This document shows positions 1 to 7,882 of a stretch of DNA of 64,000 nucleotides, piece by piece (the first letter of the stretch is position 1; every line of letters begins with the position of its first letter). A model generated the notes under the pieces. That model had not been told where the DNA came from. It did no database searches and saw nothing but the letters and a program-made list of their open reading frames with translations. This DNA is from an uncultured Saprospiraceae bacterium. GTDB lineage: Bacteria > Bacteroidota > Bacteroidia > Chitinophagales > Saprospiraceae. A program made the position numbers and the translations under genes. Location of the stretch: contig CALJOK010000049.1 of NCBI GenBank assembly GCA_937981555.1, forward strand, positions 95,432 to 159,431. The letters run 5' to 3'.

Positions 1-26
1 TTCGTTCATTGAAAATGTATTGTTAT

Positions 27-1181
27 TTAAAGTTGGACCCTTGCTAACCCTTCCGAAAAATCCCTTGCATCTTTCCATATTGGTTCTAAAACTAATTCTC
101 CATTTGGATTAATAAATCCAATTCCATCCCGATAAGCTGCTCTAGCTAAACCTTCTTTGAAATCCCACACTAAACCAAAATGTGCTGGCGTAATTGCGTT
201 TCCTTTTTCATCCAAAAATCCCCACAAATAACCTTCATTATATCCTGCTCTTTTTTCTGAAAAACTATAAAGCATATCATAGTCTTTAGCAATGACAGTT
301 GTCCCGTCTTTTTTTATATAATTATATTTTTGATCTTTAACTGTTGCCCAAAGTTTATTTCCAGCATACCAGATTTCATCATATTCTAGATTTATAATGA
401 ACTCATTTTGCAAATTGATTAAACCATATTTCCCATTTTTAAAAACAGGTGCTAGTTCGTTTTCAAAATCTCTAGCATTGTTAAATGTGGGTTCAATAAT
501 CCATTTTCCTTTCAAATCAATGAAACCATATTTTCCATTTTTTCGAGCTTTGCCAACACCATTTTTAAAATAACCGAGGTGTTCGAATTGCGGAGGAATA
601 GTTACTTTTCCTTGATTATTAATCATTCCATATTTCCCCAAATATTTAATTTTAGCTAAACCATTTTTAAAGTTGGAGGCTTGATCATAAGTTGGATTAA
701 TGACTTTTTTTCCTTGTTTATTGATAAAGCCAAAAGCACCCAGTTCAAAAAAGCGAGCCATACCTTCATGGAAATCTTCCACTATTTCAAATTTTGGTTC
801 AATGGTGAAATCCCCTGTAGGATCAATGAAACCCATTTTTTTATCAAAAGTCAACACCCGAGCCACACCTTCTGAAAATGACCAAGCGGCTTTAAATTGT
901 GCAGGAATTACTTCTTCTCCTTTTTTATTGATGTATCCCCATTTTCCTTTTTTTCTAATTACGGCAAGCCCTTCTTTAAAATTTCGAGCATCATCAAATC
1001 TATCTTTGATGACTACTTGGCCTGCCTTATTGATGTATCCCCATTTGAATTTTGCTTCCTCAAAGTCTTCCTCTTCTGGCGGTAATTCAACATTACCGAC
1101 CTCCTCTTTTACAGGTTTCTCTTCGCATGCAGAGATTGCGAATAGAATGAATATCAAAGAAAATCGAATTAAAAATTTCAT
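27..1181 (-). CDS. WG-repeat lipoprotein
   Basis: A predicted exported lipoprotein of 384 aa. The N-terminus is a short basic and hydrophobic signal ending in a lipobox-like AISAC (Cys19), followed by an acidic linker. From about residue 45 to the C-terminus it consists of about nine WG repeats of some 37 aa (pattern: k-WGyIn-k-G-vvI-p-f-a-f-eGlA-v). WG repeats are beta-rich modules common in Bacteroidota surface and periplasmic proteins; their ligand is generally unknown. The gene stands alone, transcribed away from the next gene, with about 240 bases upstream. The family call is secure, the molecular role unknown. Confidence 0.9.
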   Translation of the reverse strand: MKFLIRFSLIFILFAISACEEKPVKEEVGNVELPPEEEDFEEAKFKWGYINKAGQVVIKDRFDDARNFKEGLAVIRKKGKWGYINKKGEEVIPAQFKAAWSFSEGVARVLTFDKKMGFIDPTGDFTIEPKFEIVEDFHEGMARFFELGAFGFINKQGKKVINPTYDQASNFKNGLAKIKYLGKYGMINNQGKVTIPPQFEHLGYFKNGVGKARKNGKYGFIDLKGKWIIEPTFNNARDFENELAPVFKNGKYGLINLQNEFIINLEYDEIWYAGNKLWATVKDQKYNYIKKDGTTVIAKDYDMLYSFSEKRAGYNEGYLWGFLDEKGNAITPAHFGLVWDFKEGLARAAYRDGIGFINPNGELVLEPIWKDARDFSEGLARVQL

Positions 1182-1425
1182 AATTTAGGATAAGATGTGG
1201 ATGTTCTAAATTTTAGTTTTATAATCAAACTGATTCTTTGGGGAATGTATTTTAGCTGTTATTTATTTTTTGAGGAAATGAAAATCTAAGTTAACAGTTT
1301 TCAATTCCAAACCCAATTTTACAAAAAAAACAAACGAAAGTTTAAAAGTATTCGTTTCAAGAGGTAGATTTACATTTACAAGTATTTAAAACCCCAAATT
1401 ACAAATTCCTTAAATTCTTTTTTCT

Positions 1426-1986
1426 ATGAGAAAAATTATTCCTTTTTTACTTTTAATTTCCCTAATGAGTATGGCAATGACTCCCCAAAGTTGGGAAGTG
1501 TTCCAATCTTTTCATGGAAAATTTAAAGTCCTTACACCAGGTGAGATGGTCAAAAAAGAAAACCCCATAAAAACTGAGATTGGCGAACTTAATTACATTA
1601 CTTACTTACACCAACCAACTGAAAAAAATCCTCATAATTTAGTTTATATGGTGAGTTATTGTGATTATCCAAAATATTCAATTCACTCAGATAGTATAGA
1701 ACTGGTTAAAGACTTTTTTAAAACAACAGTCGAGACTGCAGTTGAAAGTGTGAAAGGTGAATTGAGTTATTCTTCTGAAATCACCATGAATGAATTTCCA
1801 GGAAGACTGTGGCGAGTAGATTATAATGATGGAAAAGCATTGATCAAAACGAAATCATTTTTAGTTAAAAATAGATATTATTCTATTCAAGTTATTTCAT
1901 TGAAAGATAAAGGAATGAATTTGCAAATTGATAAATTTTTAGATTCATTTAGTTTGCTTTCTGGTGATGAAAATGAGCATAGATAA
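1426..1986 (+). CDS. exported PsbP/MOG1-like protein, function unknown
   Basis: A 186-aa protein with an N-terminal signal peptide (residues 1-18, probable cleavage after SMAMT). The body resembles small PsbP/MOG1-fold proteins: an opening strand pattern f-g-F-vl-PGe, a central helical stretch (about 85-105) and a closing l-DSF-ll motif near residue 172. I recognise this pattern from many Bacteroidota and planctomycete hypothetical proteins rather than from a characterised member. It lies 39 bases upstream of coaD on the same strand and may be cotranscribed with it. No catalytic residues can be assigned. Confidence 0.75.
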   Translation: MRKIIPFLLLISLMSMAMTPQSWEVFQSFHGKFKVLTPGEMVKKENPIKTEIGELNYITYLHQPTEKNPHNLVYMVSYCDYPKYSIHSDSIELVKDFFKTTVETAVESVKGELSYSSEITMNEFPGRLWRVDYNDGKALIKTKSFLVKNRYYSIQVISLKDKGMNLQIDKFLDSFSLLSGDENEHR

Positions 1987-2025
1987 TTTGTGTCGTAAAA
2001 ACTAAACAAACAAAATAAAACAAAT

Positions 2026-2487
2026 ATGAAAATCGCTGTCTTTCCAGGTTCCTTTGATCCAATCACCACAGGTCATGTTGATTTGGTGAAAAGAGCCTTA
2101 CCTCTTTTTGATAAAATAGTAGTTGCCGTTGGTGTTAACACTCAAAAGAAATATTTATTTCCATTGGAAACTAGATTAGGTTGGTTGGAAAAAGTTTTTG
2201 AAGATATGCCAAAAGTTGAAGTGGCTTCCTTTGAAAATTTGACCGCACATTATTGCCAAAAAATTGGTGCTAGATATTTACTTCGAGGACTTCGAAATGC
2301 TTCTGATTTTGATTATGAAAAAACGATTTCGCAATTGAATGATATTGTTGGTGATGGATTGGAAACGATCTTTTTGATCAGCCGACCTGAGTACTCACAT
2401 ATTAGTAGTACGATTGTTCGAGAGATCATTAAAGGCGGGGGAGATGCTTCTCCTTTTATTCCAAATGAGATTGATCCGAAGATTTGA
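2026..2487 (+). CDS. coaD: phosphopantetheine adenylyltransferase
   Basis: A 153-aa cytoplasmic enzyme that transfers AMP from ATP to 4'-phosphopantetheine, giving dephospho-CoA, the penultimate step of CoA synthesis. Visible nucleotidyltransferase signatures: PGSFDPITTGH at residues 7-17, including the T/HxGH nucleotide-binding motif, the RGLRN substrate loop near residue 88, and the ISSTIVRE (ISSTxxR) motif near residue 125. Length is normal for the family. It is followed after 24 bases by an unrelated coiled-coil gene on the same strand, so both may share a transcript. Confidence 0.97.
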   Translation: MKIAVFPGSFDPITTGHVDLVKRALPLFDKIVVAVGVNTQKKYLFPLETRLGWLEKVFEDMPKVEVASFENLTAHYCQKIGARYLLRGLRNASDFDYEKTISQLNDIVGDGLETIFLISRPEYSHISSTIVREIIKGGGDASPFIPNEIDPKI

Positions 2488-2511
2488 TTTTTTAGAAAAA
2501 AATAAAAGAAA

Positions 2512-3459
2512 ATGAAACCAATTCCTAACCTTGAAAAAATAGTAGGGGATTACAAAAGTTTACAACTTTCCAAGAAGCATTTAAAATATTTGGAAGTAAA
2601 AATTAATAGTGAATCGCGAAGACTAAAAGAATTAAAAATAATTTTAGAGGAAGAACATCAGGATGTTTTAGATTTAGAATTCAAAACTATCCGCGGTTTA
2701 TTTCAAAATATTTTAGGGGAAAATGAGGAGCAATATGAAATTGAAAAGCAAGAATATTTGATGGCTGCACTTCAATTTAATGAAGCAAAAAAGGTCGTTG
2801 GGTTGTTGAATTTCGAAAAAAAGGTATTGTCAGGGAAACTTGAAAGAGAAAAGGAAATTCAATCTCAATTTGACAAATTTATTTTTCAAAGAAATGAATT
2901 GATTGCTACAGAATATCCTTATTTAAGCAAACAATTACAAACTATTAGTGAACAGTTAGATTCTGATTTTTCTTTTCAAAGAGAGTTATCAGAGACCATA
3001 ATAATTGCAATAGAAGTGGAAACGGTGATTAAACAAATGGTGATGTATTTGGAAGAAGCAAATTCGTTAATCAATTGGGGGAATACTTGGCAAGAAATTA
3101 ACGAGATTAATTATGATCGAAACATGACGATTGACCAAGCCGTGGATTTATCTTGTAAAGCGAAGCAGTTGCTACAAGAATTGGAAGAACAATTGGAAGA
3201 CATTTATAGTTTTAGATCAATAAAACGATTTTCAAAATTTGAAGAATTCCTTCATTTTAATGACATATATTATGATCGATTAATCTCAGACTGGATAGTC
3301 AAAAAGAAAATTAGCAGTTCTATTAATTTTTTGATAGGTACAAATGATAGTGTTGAGCTCGTGATCACGACTTTGAAAAATCAGCAAACCTTGACAGATA
3401 GAAATGTGGAATATTTGAAAAGTCGACAAAAAGAAGTGATTTTTGAAAGTATCAAATAA
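2512..3459 (+). CDS. coiled-coil protein of unknown function
   Basis: A 315-aa protein rich in Glu, Lys and Leu with no signal peptide or membrane segment, so probably cytoplasmic. Long stretches (about residues 15-165 and 200-235) look alpha-helical and coiled-coil forming. I recognise no domain. It starts 24 bases after coaD and ends at a strong bidirectional hairpin terminator, which makes it the last gene of the coaD unit. Its only supported property is its predicted helical, probably oligomeric, structure. Confidence 0.75.
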   Translation: MKPIPNLEKIVGDYKSLQLSKKHLKYLEVKINSESRRLKELKIILEEEHQDVLDLEFKTIRGLFQNILGENEEQYEIEKQEYLMAALQFNEAKKVVGLLNFEKKVLSGKLEREKEIQSQFDKFIFQRNELIATEYPYLSKQLQTISEQLDSDFSFQRELSETIIIAIEVETVIKQMVMYLEEANSLINWGNTWQEINEINYDRNMTIDQAVDLSCKAKQLLQELEEQLEDIYSFRSIKRFSKFEEFLHFNDIYYDRLISDWIVKKKISSSINFLIGTNDSVELVITTLKNQQTLTDRNVEYLKSRQKEVIFESIK

Positions 3460-3480
3460 TTTCATATTAGATTTAAAAGA

Positions 3481-3514
3481 AGAAAGCGATGTTGGTTTTT
3501 CAACATCGCTTTCT
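3481..3514. terminator. bidirectional hairpin terminator
   Basis: A perfect 14-bp stem with a 6-base loop (arms 3481-3494 and 3501-3514), followed by T-rich sequence on the plus strand and by A/T-rich sequence on the other side. It separates the convergent coiled-coil gene and the small membrane-protein gene and can serve both. Confidence 0.85.
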
Positions 3515-3515
3515 T

Positions 3516-3695
3516 TTATTTAAGTTCTGCTGCTTCTTGTTCTGAATCAATTTGTTCATCAGTAACTTCTGCAGGATCTTTCTTTTTATTCGCAGGAGGA
3601 ATAGGAACTCCACCACTTAATCCAATACCAAAACCTGCTAAAACTATCAAGCATATAAATGCTATAAGTTTTAGTATTCTTTTCAATTTTTTCAT
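3516..3695 (-). CDS. 59-aa single-pass membrane protein
   Basis: A small frame of 60 codons starting at the ATG whose complement is 3693-3695 and stopping at 3516-3518. The protein begins with a basic segment (MKKLKRILKL), has one hydrophobic helix (about residues 9-27), then a Gly/Pro turn (GGVPIPP) and a charged acidic tail. This pattern of basic N-terminus, helix, PIPP and acidic tail recurs in short Bacteroidota membrane peptides of unknown function. It ends directly at a strong terminator, which supports a real transcript. Confidence 0.65.
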   Translation of the reverse strand: MKKLKRILKLIAFICLIVLAGFGIGLSGGVPIPPANKKKDPAEVTDEQIDSEQEAAELK

Positions 3696-3712
3696 ATCTC
3701 AAAATTGTAAGA

Positions 3713-3828
3713 GGCAAGCAACACGTGGTGGTCTGCTTTAGCTGACCTAAAAAAGATGAGCGTAGCGAATTCTATTCTTAATTTATTTTTAATAAGATCA
3801 AGTTTAAAATATCCACGTGCAACTTGCC
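3713..3828. repeat. imperfect inverted-repeat element
   Basis: Two 16-base arms (3713-3728 and 3813-3828) are inverted copies matching at 13 of 16 positions; both include the palindrome CACGTG. The 84-base interior is AT-rich and contains a gagcgtagcg stretch. The element separates the small membrane-protein gene from the upstream 143-aa frame. It could be a MITE-like remnant or a structured RNA; no target duplication is visible. Confidence 0.4.
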
Positions 3829-3872
3829 ACAATGCGTTAAAAGTTTTAAAAAGTAAATACTAGTTCGAAGAT

Positions 3873-4304
3873 TTATCGAATAGAAAAAATTGGAAAGTCT
3901 AAATCTGAAGCGGAGGAAATAATTCTTTTTGGGAAAAAGAAAACTGGCTTTTGAATAGAAATGAATTTTTGGAAAACAGCTTTAAATTTTACTATCAAAA
4001 GTTGCTGCTGCTGAATCAAATCAACTTTTAGAAATTTGAATTGTTGGGTAAAAACAAAAGTAGTTGCTAAATGTAAAATTGCCTTTTTTAAAGAGATAAC
4101 TTTTTTGGAAACTACCTTTTTAGAAAGGACTAATTCAGTTTGGGAAGAGGTTGGAATTGGAATTTCTGCTTTTGCATTATAACCAGTAAAAGCAAAAACA
4201 CTAAAGAAGAGGATAATTTGAATTACCCAAAATTGGAAATGATTATTGATGTGATTGAATCTTTTCAAAAGATGAAAACTCTTTTTTTGTTTTATGAAAA
4301 CCAA
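3873..4304 (-). CDS. hypothetical membrane-anchored or exported protein
   Basis: A 143-aa basic protein with an N-terminal signal-anchor (about residues 22-45, IIL-FFSVFAFTGYNAKA, possibly cleavable after AKA). The rest is rich in Lys, Phe and Gln with no recognisable domain. It is the only substantial reading frame in this stretch and lies upstream of the 59-aa gene on the same strand. Its coding status is uncertain because composition is close to that of the AT-rich background. Confidence 0.4.
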   Translation of the reverse strand: MVFIKQKKSFHLLKRFNHINNHFQFWVIQIILFFSVFAFTGYNAKAEIPIPTSSQTELVLSKKVVSKKVISLKKAILHLATTFVFTQQFKFLKVDLIQQQQLLIVKFKAVFQKFISIQKPVFFFPKRIISSASDLDFPIFSIR

Positions 4305-4415
4305 TTTTTATATGCAAATATAATTCTTTTTAAAATAAGAAACTTCCTGAAATAGATTTTCGTAGACGATATTTTTCAATTAAAAATACATTCGAATCCT
4401 TTTAAATGAAGACAA

Positions 4416-4443
4416 TTTATTCCCAAAAAAATTAATACATTTG
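4416..4443 (+). promoter_or_regulatory. Bacteroidota-type promoter of pruA
   Basis: An exact TAnnTTTG -7 box (4436-4443) is preceded at 17 bases by a TTT-containing -33 region (4416-4418). It lies 37 bases before the pruA start codon, giving a leader of about 30 nt. Confidence 0.6.
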
Positions 4444-4480
4444 CACCGAATTTTTGACCACCAAATAAAAGAATATAATT

Positions 4481-6112
4481 ATGTCAAATGCAATTTATGA
4501 ATTACCAATTGCGGTAAACGAACCAGTTTTAAATTATGCTCCAGGTTCTCCTGAAAGGGAAGAATTGAAACGGATGCTTAAAACTTTAAAATCGAAAAAA
4601 GTAAACATTCCGATGTACATCGGAGGTAAAAAGATACACACTAAAAATAAAGTGGAGATGCGACCGCCACATGAAATTAATCATGTCTTGGGAACATTTT
4701 CAAAAGGTGATGGTACTCATGTAACCAAAGCAATCAATGCAGCATTAGCAGCAAAAAAGGATTGGGAAAACATGCCTTGGCAAGATAGAGCAGCAATTTT
4801 TTTGAAAGCAGCTGATTTGTTGTCTGGACCATTTCGAGCAAGAATGAATGCAGCAACGATGTTGGCTCAATCTAAGAATGCTTACCAAGCAGAGATTGAT
4901 GCAGTTGCTGAGTTCTGTGATTTTTTAAGATACAATGTTCAGTTTATGACGGACATTTATTTAGGGCAGCCAGAGAGTGCTCCGGGGATTTGGAATCGAA
5001 TGGAATACCGTCCGTTGGAAGGGTTTGTATTTGCGATTTCTCCATTTAATTTTACTTCGATTGCAGGTAATTTATGTGCAGCTCCAGCGATGCTTGGAAA
5101 TACAATTGTATGGAAAGCTGCGGAGACTCAAATTTATTCTGCTCAAGTAATTATGGAAATCTTCGAAGCAGCAGGATTACCTCCAGGGGTAATTAATTTG
5201 GTTCATGTGGATGGCCCGGTAGCAGGAGATATTATTTTTAATCATCCTGATTTTGCAGGATTGCATTTCACCGGTTCAACTGGAGTGTTCAAACATCTTT
5301 GGAAGACGATCGGAATGAATATTGGAAAATATAAAACGTATCCAAGAATCGTAGGAGAGACTGGAGGGAAAGATTTTATCGTTGCACATCATTCCGCTGA
5401 TGCTAAAGAAGTGGCAACTGCCATGGTTCGAGGTTCATTTGAATTTCAAGGTCAAAAATGTTCTGCTTCTTCTCGAGCGTACGTTCCTAAAAGTCTTTGG
5501 AATAATATTGAAAAATATATGAAAGCCGACTTGGAAGATATGACTATGGGGTCGCCAGAAGATTTTTCTAACTACATTAATGCAGTCATTGATGAGCGAG
5601 CTTTTGATAAAATTACCAACTACATTTCTCAAGCTAAGAAAGATAAAAAAGCGAAAGTAATCATGGGTGGCGGTTACAGTAAAAAAGAAGGTTACTTCAT
5701 TGAGCCTACTGTAATCTTGACAACTGACCCAAGATACACGACGATGGAAGAAGAACTTTTTGGCCCAGTCTTGACAGTCTATGTTTACGATGACAAAGAC
5801 TTTGAAAAGACTTTGAAATTGGTAGATACTACTTCTCCGTATGCTTTGACGGGAGCTATTTTTGCGAAAGAAAGAACGGTAATAAATTTTGCTTCTGATG
5901 CATTGAAAAATGCAGCGGGTAACTTTTACATCAACGATAAACCAACTGGTGCAGTTGTTGGTCAGCAACCTTTTGGTGGCGGAAGAGCTTCTGGTACGAA
6001 TGATAAAGCGGGGTCAGTTTTGAATATGTACCGATGGTTGTCTCCTCGTACGATTAAGGAAACTTTGGTTCCTGCGACGGATTATCGGTATCCGTTTTTG
6101 GGGGATGATTAG
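4481..6112 (+). CDS. pruA: L-glutamate gamma-semialdehyde dehydrogenase (1-pyrroline-5-carboxylate dehydrogenase)
   Basis: A 543-aa cytoplasmic aldehyde dehydrogenase of the P5C dehydrogenase branch. It oxidises glutamate-gamma-semialdehyde to glutamate with NAD+, the second step of proline catabolism. Visible motifs: FTGSTG nucleotide-binding turn (about 263-268), general base Glu293 in VGETGG, and nucleophile Cys327 in GQKCSA. Length and the PFNFTSIAGNL stretch match the stand-alone PruA/RocA type. A proline dehydrogenase gene is not adjacent. A strong hairpin terminator follows. Confidence 0.96.
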   Translation: MSNAIYELPIAVNEPVLNYAPGSPEREELKRMLKTLKSKKVNIPMYIGGKKIHTKNKVEMRPPHEINHVLGTFSKGDGTHVTKAINAALAAKKDWENMPWQDRAAIFLKAADLLSGPFRARMNAATMLAQSKNAYQAEIDAVAEFCDFLRYNVQFMTDIYLGQPESAPGIWNRMEYRPLEGFVFAISPFNFTSIAGNLCAAPAMLGNTIVWKAAETQIYSAQVIMEIFEAAGLPPGVINLVHVDGPVAGDIIFNHPDFAGLHFTGSTGVFKHLWKTIGMNIGKYKTYPRIVGETGGKDFIVAHHSADAKEVATAMVRGSFEFQGQKCSASSRAYVPKSLWNNIEKYMKADLEDMTMGSPEDFSNYINAVIDERAFDKITNYISQAKKDKKAKVIMGGGYSKKEGYFIEPTVILTTDPRYTTMEEELFGPVLTVYVYDDKDFEKTLKLVDTTSPYALTGAIFAKERTVINFASDALKNAAGNFYINDKPTGAVVGQQPFGGGRASGTNDKAGSVLNMYRWLSPRTIKETLVPATDYRYPFLGDD

Positions 6113-6211
6113 TATGTCCTTTTTCCCTAAAGGAGAACATGAATGGTTAATCTAGAGGTAACATTTATACTTTTATTTTTTTGTAGGAGCATTGTTATTT
6201 CTTAGAATATA

Positions 6212-6256
6212 AAAGCCCATTTTTCATTGATTTGAAAAATGGGCTTTCCTTTTTTT
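6212..6256 (+). terminator. Rho-independent terminator after pruA
   Basis: A 13-bp perfect stem (6212-6224 with 6235-6247) and 10-base loop, followed by a T-rich run. It sits between convergent genes and could stop both. Confidence 0.85.
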
Positions 6257-6293
6257 TAGGAATTTTAAAAAAAAACCATCTAGGGGCAGGGGG

Positions 6294-7685
6294 TTAAAAT
6301 TTCATAGTTTTCAATTTCTTATCCTTACCCAAAAACGAATGAATAATCTTCACCACCTCAGGATGATGTTTCAATGGTTTGATCGCATCCTTTAACTCAT
6401 CAGGATGTCCATTTAATTCTTCCAAACTTACATAACCAAAGCCTCGATAAATGCCATCTTCGACTAGCACAATGGAGCGCTCATCATTCTCCCGCCCTTT
6501 GTCGATGATGAAAAAATTATCTTCGAAATCAATTTTTATCGCATCCATAACTAACTCAACACGCTCATTATAATCCTTTGCCGATTCTTCTCCGATGCAA
6601 GCACCTTTGCATTTATGCAAGTGATAAAAAAAACATGGGCCGCCAGTTTTATCTATACTACAAAGATTTTGACACAACTGGAATTGATGAATTAATCTCG
6701 TCATCATTCCTTTTGCGGAATTCAAATTTGGGAACTCCCGAAGTATATTTAACTTAGTTCGATCCTTTGCTTTTACCTTTCCAAAACTTAGGCAACGATA
6801 CCCATTTTGATTTTCATACTCAAATAAAACATAGGGGAAAAAACGGCTTCTTTGCGCTTTATTGATAGGAGGAAGCAAACGTTTTATTTCATGAGATTCA
6901 AAAAGTAAAGCGACTAATTCACTCCCTGTAATTTCATAAGTGATGTCATGAACATATTTTTGGAGCTTGTAGGCTTTGTCGGTTTTGGAAGTAAAATGTT
7001 CGACAATTCGTTTTTTGATATTGATACTTTTTCCCACATACATCACATTTTGATCTTTATCTAGGAAATAATAAACGCCAGTTTCCTCAGGCAATTCATG
7101 CAGCTTTTCCATGGTAATATTGACGGGGAATTTGGATTCTTTGACGCCCAAATTTATCATGTCAATCACATCATCTTCACTTTGTTCTTTGGCAAAAATC
7201 ATTTCTAAAATCTCCACAGTAGCAGCAGTATCTGCCATTGCTCGGTGGCGAGCATTTACTTTTATCCCAAAATGTTTGATCAAGTTTCCCAACGCATAAG
7301 ACTTCAATCCAGGAAATGCTTTTCTGCTCAAGCGTACGGTACACAACTGTTTTCGCATGTAAGTAAATCCCAACCTTCGAAATTCCTCTCGAATAAAACC
7401 ATAATCAAATCGAACATTATGAGCCACAAAAATAGCTCCTTCTGTCATCTCTACAATCTTCTTGGCCACCTCAAAAAACTTTGGTGCATCTGCTACCATT
7501 CCATCAGTAATTCCCGTAATTTGTGTAATATTATATGGTATCGCTCGCTCAGGATTCAGGAGAGTTTCCCATTGATCGATTATCTTTTCACCATCGTGAA
7601 GAATGATAGCGATCTCGGTAATTTTCTCCCGATCAGCTCGACCACCGGTGGTCTCGATATCAATAATGGCGTATTTTTTTTTCAT
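6294..7685 (-). CDS. DnaQ-type 3'-5' exonuclease fused to a GIY-YIG (UvrC/Cho-like) nuclease domain
   Basis: A 463-aa two-domain nuclease. Residues 1-170 form a DEDDh exonuclease of the DNA polymerase III epsilon family: Asp9 and Glu11 (ExoI), Asp94 in HNVRFDYG (ExoII), and His147/Asp152 in HRAMAD (ExoIII). Residues about 195-280 form a GIY-YIG endonuclease domain (GVYYF and YVGKS) like the N-terminal nuclease of UvrC or Cho. A C-terminal region of about 180 aa includes a Cys-containing stretch (LCQNLCSIDKTGGPC). Such fusions are known in bacteria and are presumed to act in DNA repair; they are not the replicative proofreader by default. Confidence 0.93.
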   Translation of the reverse strand: MKKKYAIIDIETTGGRADREKITEIAIILHDGEKIIDQWETLLNPERAIPYNITQITGITDGMVADAPKFFEVAKKIVEMTEGAIFVAHNVRFDYGFIREEFRRLGFTYMRKQLCTVRLSRKAFPGLKSYALGNLIKHFGIKVNARHRAMADTAATVEILEMIFAKEQSEDDVIDMINLGVKESKFPVNITMEKLHELPEETGVYYFLDKDQNVMYVGKSINIKKRIVEHFTSKTDKAYKLQKYVHDITYEITGSELVALLFESHEIKRLLPPINKAQRSRFFPYVLFEYENQNGYRCLSFGKVKAKDRTKLNILREFPNLNSAKGMMTRLIHQFQLCQNLCSIDKTGGPCFFYHLHKCKGACIGEESAKDYNERVELVMDAIKIDFEDNFFIIDKGRENDERSIVLVEDGIYRGFGYVSLEELNGHPDELKDAIKPLKHHPEVVKIIHSFLGKDKKLKTMKF

Positions 7686-7690
7686 AAGTA

Positions 7691-7862
7691 AAACGACTTT
7701 CCAAGTCGTTTAGCGTCATACAATTCTCCAGAATCGTATGGATGATTATTAATAGAAAGAAACAACTTTGGAGAATTGAATGGATGATTATTGTAACTTT
7801 TTTTTAATAGGAGAAACAACTCTGGAGAGTTGTTTTACGGTGAACGACTTGGAAAGTCGTTT
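7691..7862. repeat. cluster of REP-like palindromes
   Basis: The space between the nuclease and namZ holds a 21-bp palindrome (7691-7711), an inverted 10-bp pair (7721-7730 with 7769-7778), a 22-bp palindrome (7814-7835) and a second copy of the first palindrome in reverse orientation (7843-7862). Units 7738-7779 and 7780-7833 are diverged tandem copies, each starting ATGGATGATTATT and ending with a related half-palindrome. Confidence 0.75.
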
Positions 7863-7882
7863 TACTAAACAAATCTAACACT

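Noticed and set aside
700..1188. 162-codon plus-strand frame opposite the WG-repeat gene
   Set aside because: The repeats on the minus strand fully explain the periodic sequence; the translation is a by-product of the repeated codons.
5435..5968. 177-codon frame on the minus strand inside pruA
   Set aside because: It lies opposite a fully conserved aldehyde dehydrogenase and its translation has no domain character; it is an antisense shadow.
7245..7691. 148-codon plus-strand frame opposite the nuclease gene
   Set aside because: Complementary to the catalytic exonuclease domain; no independent features.
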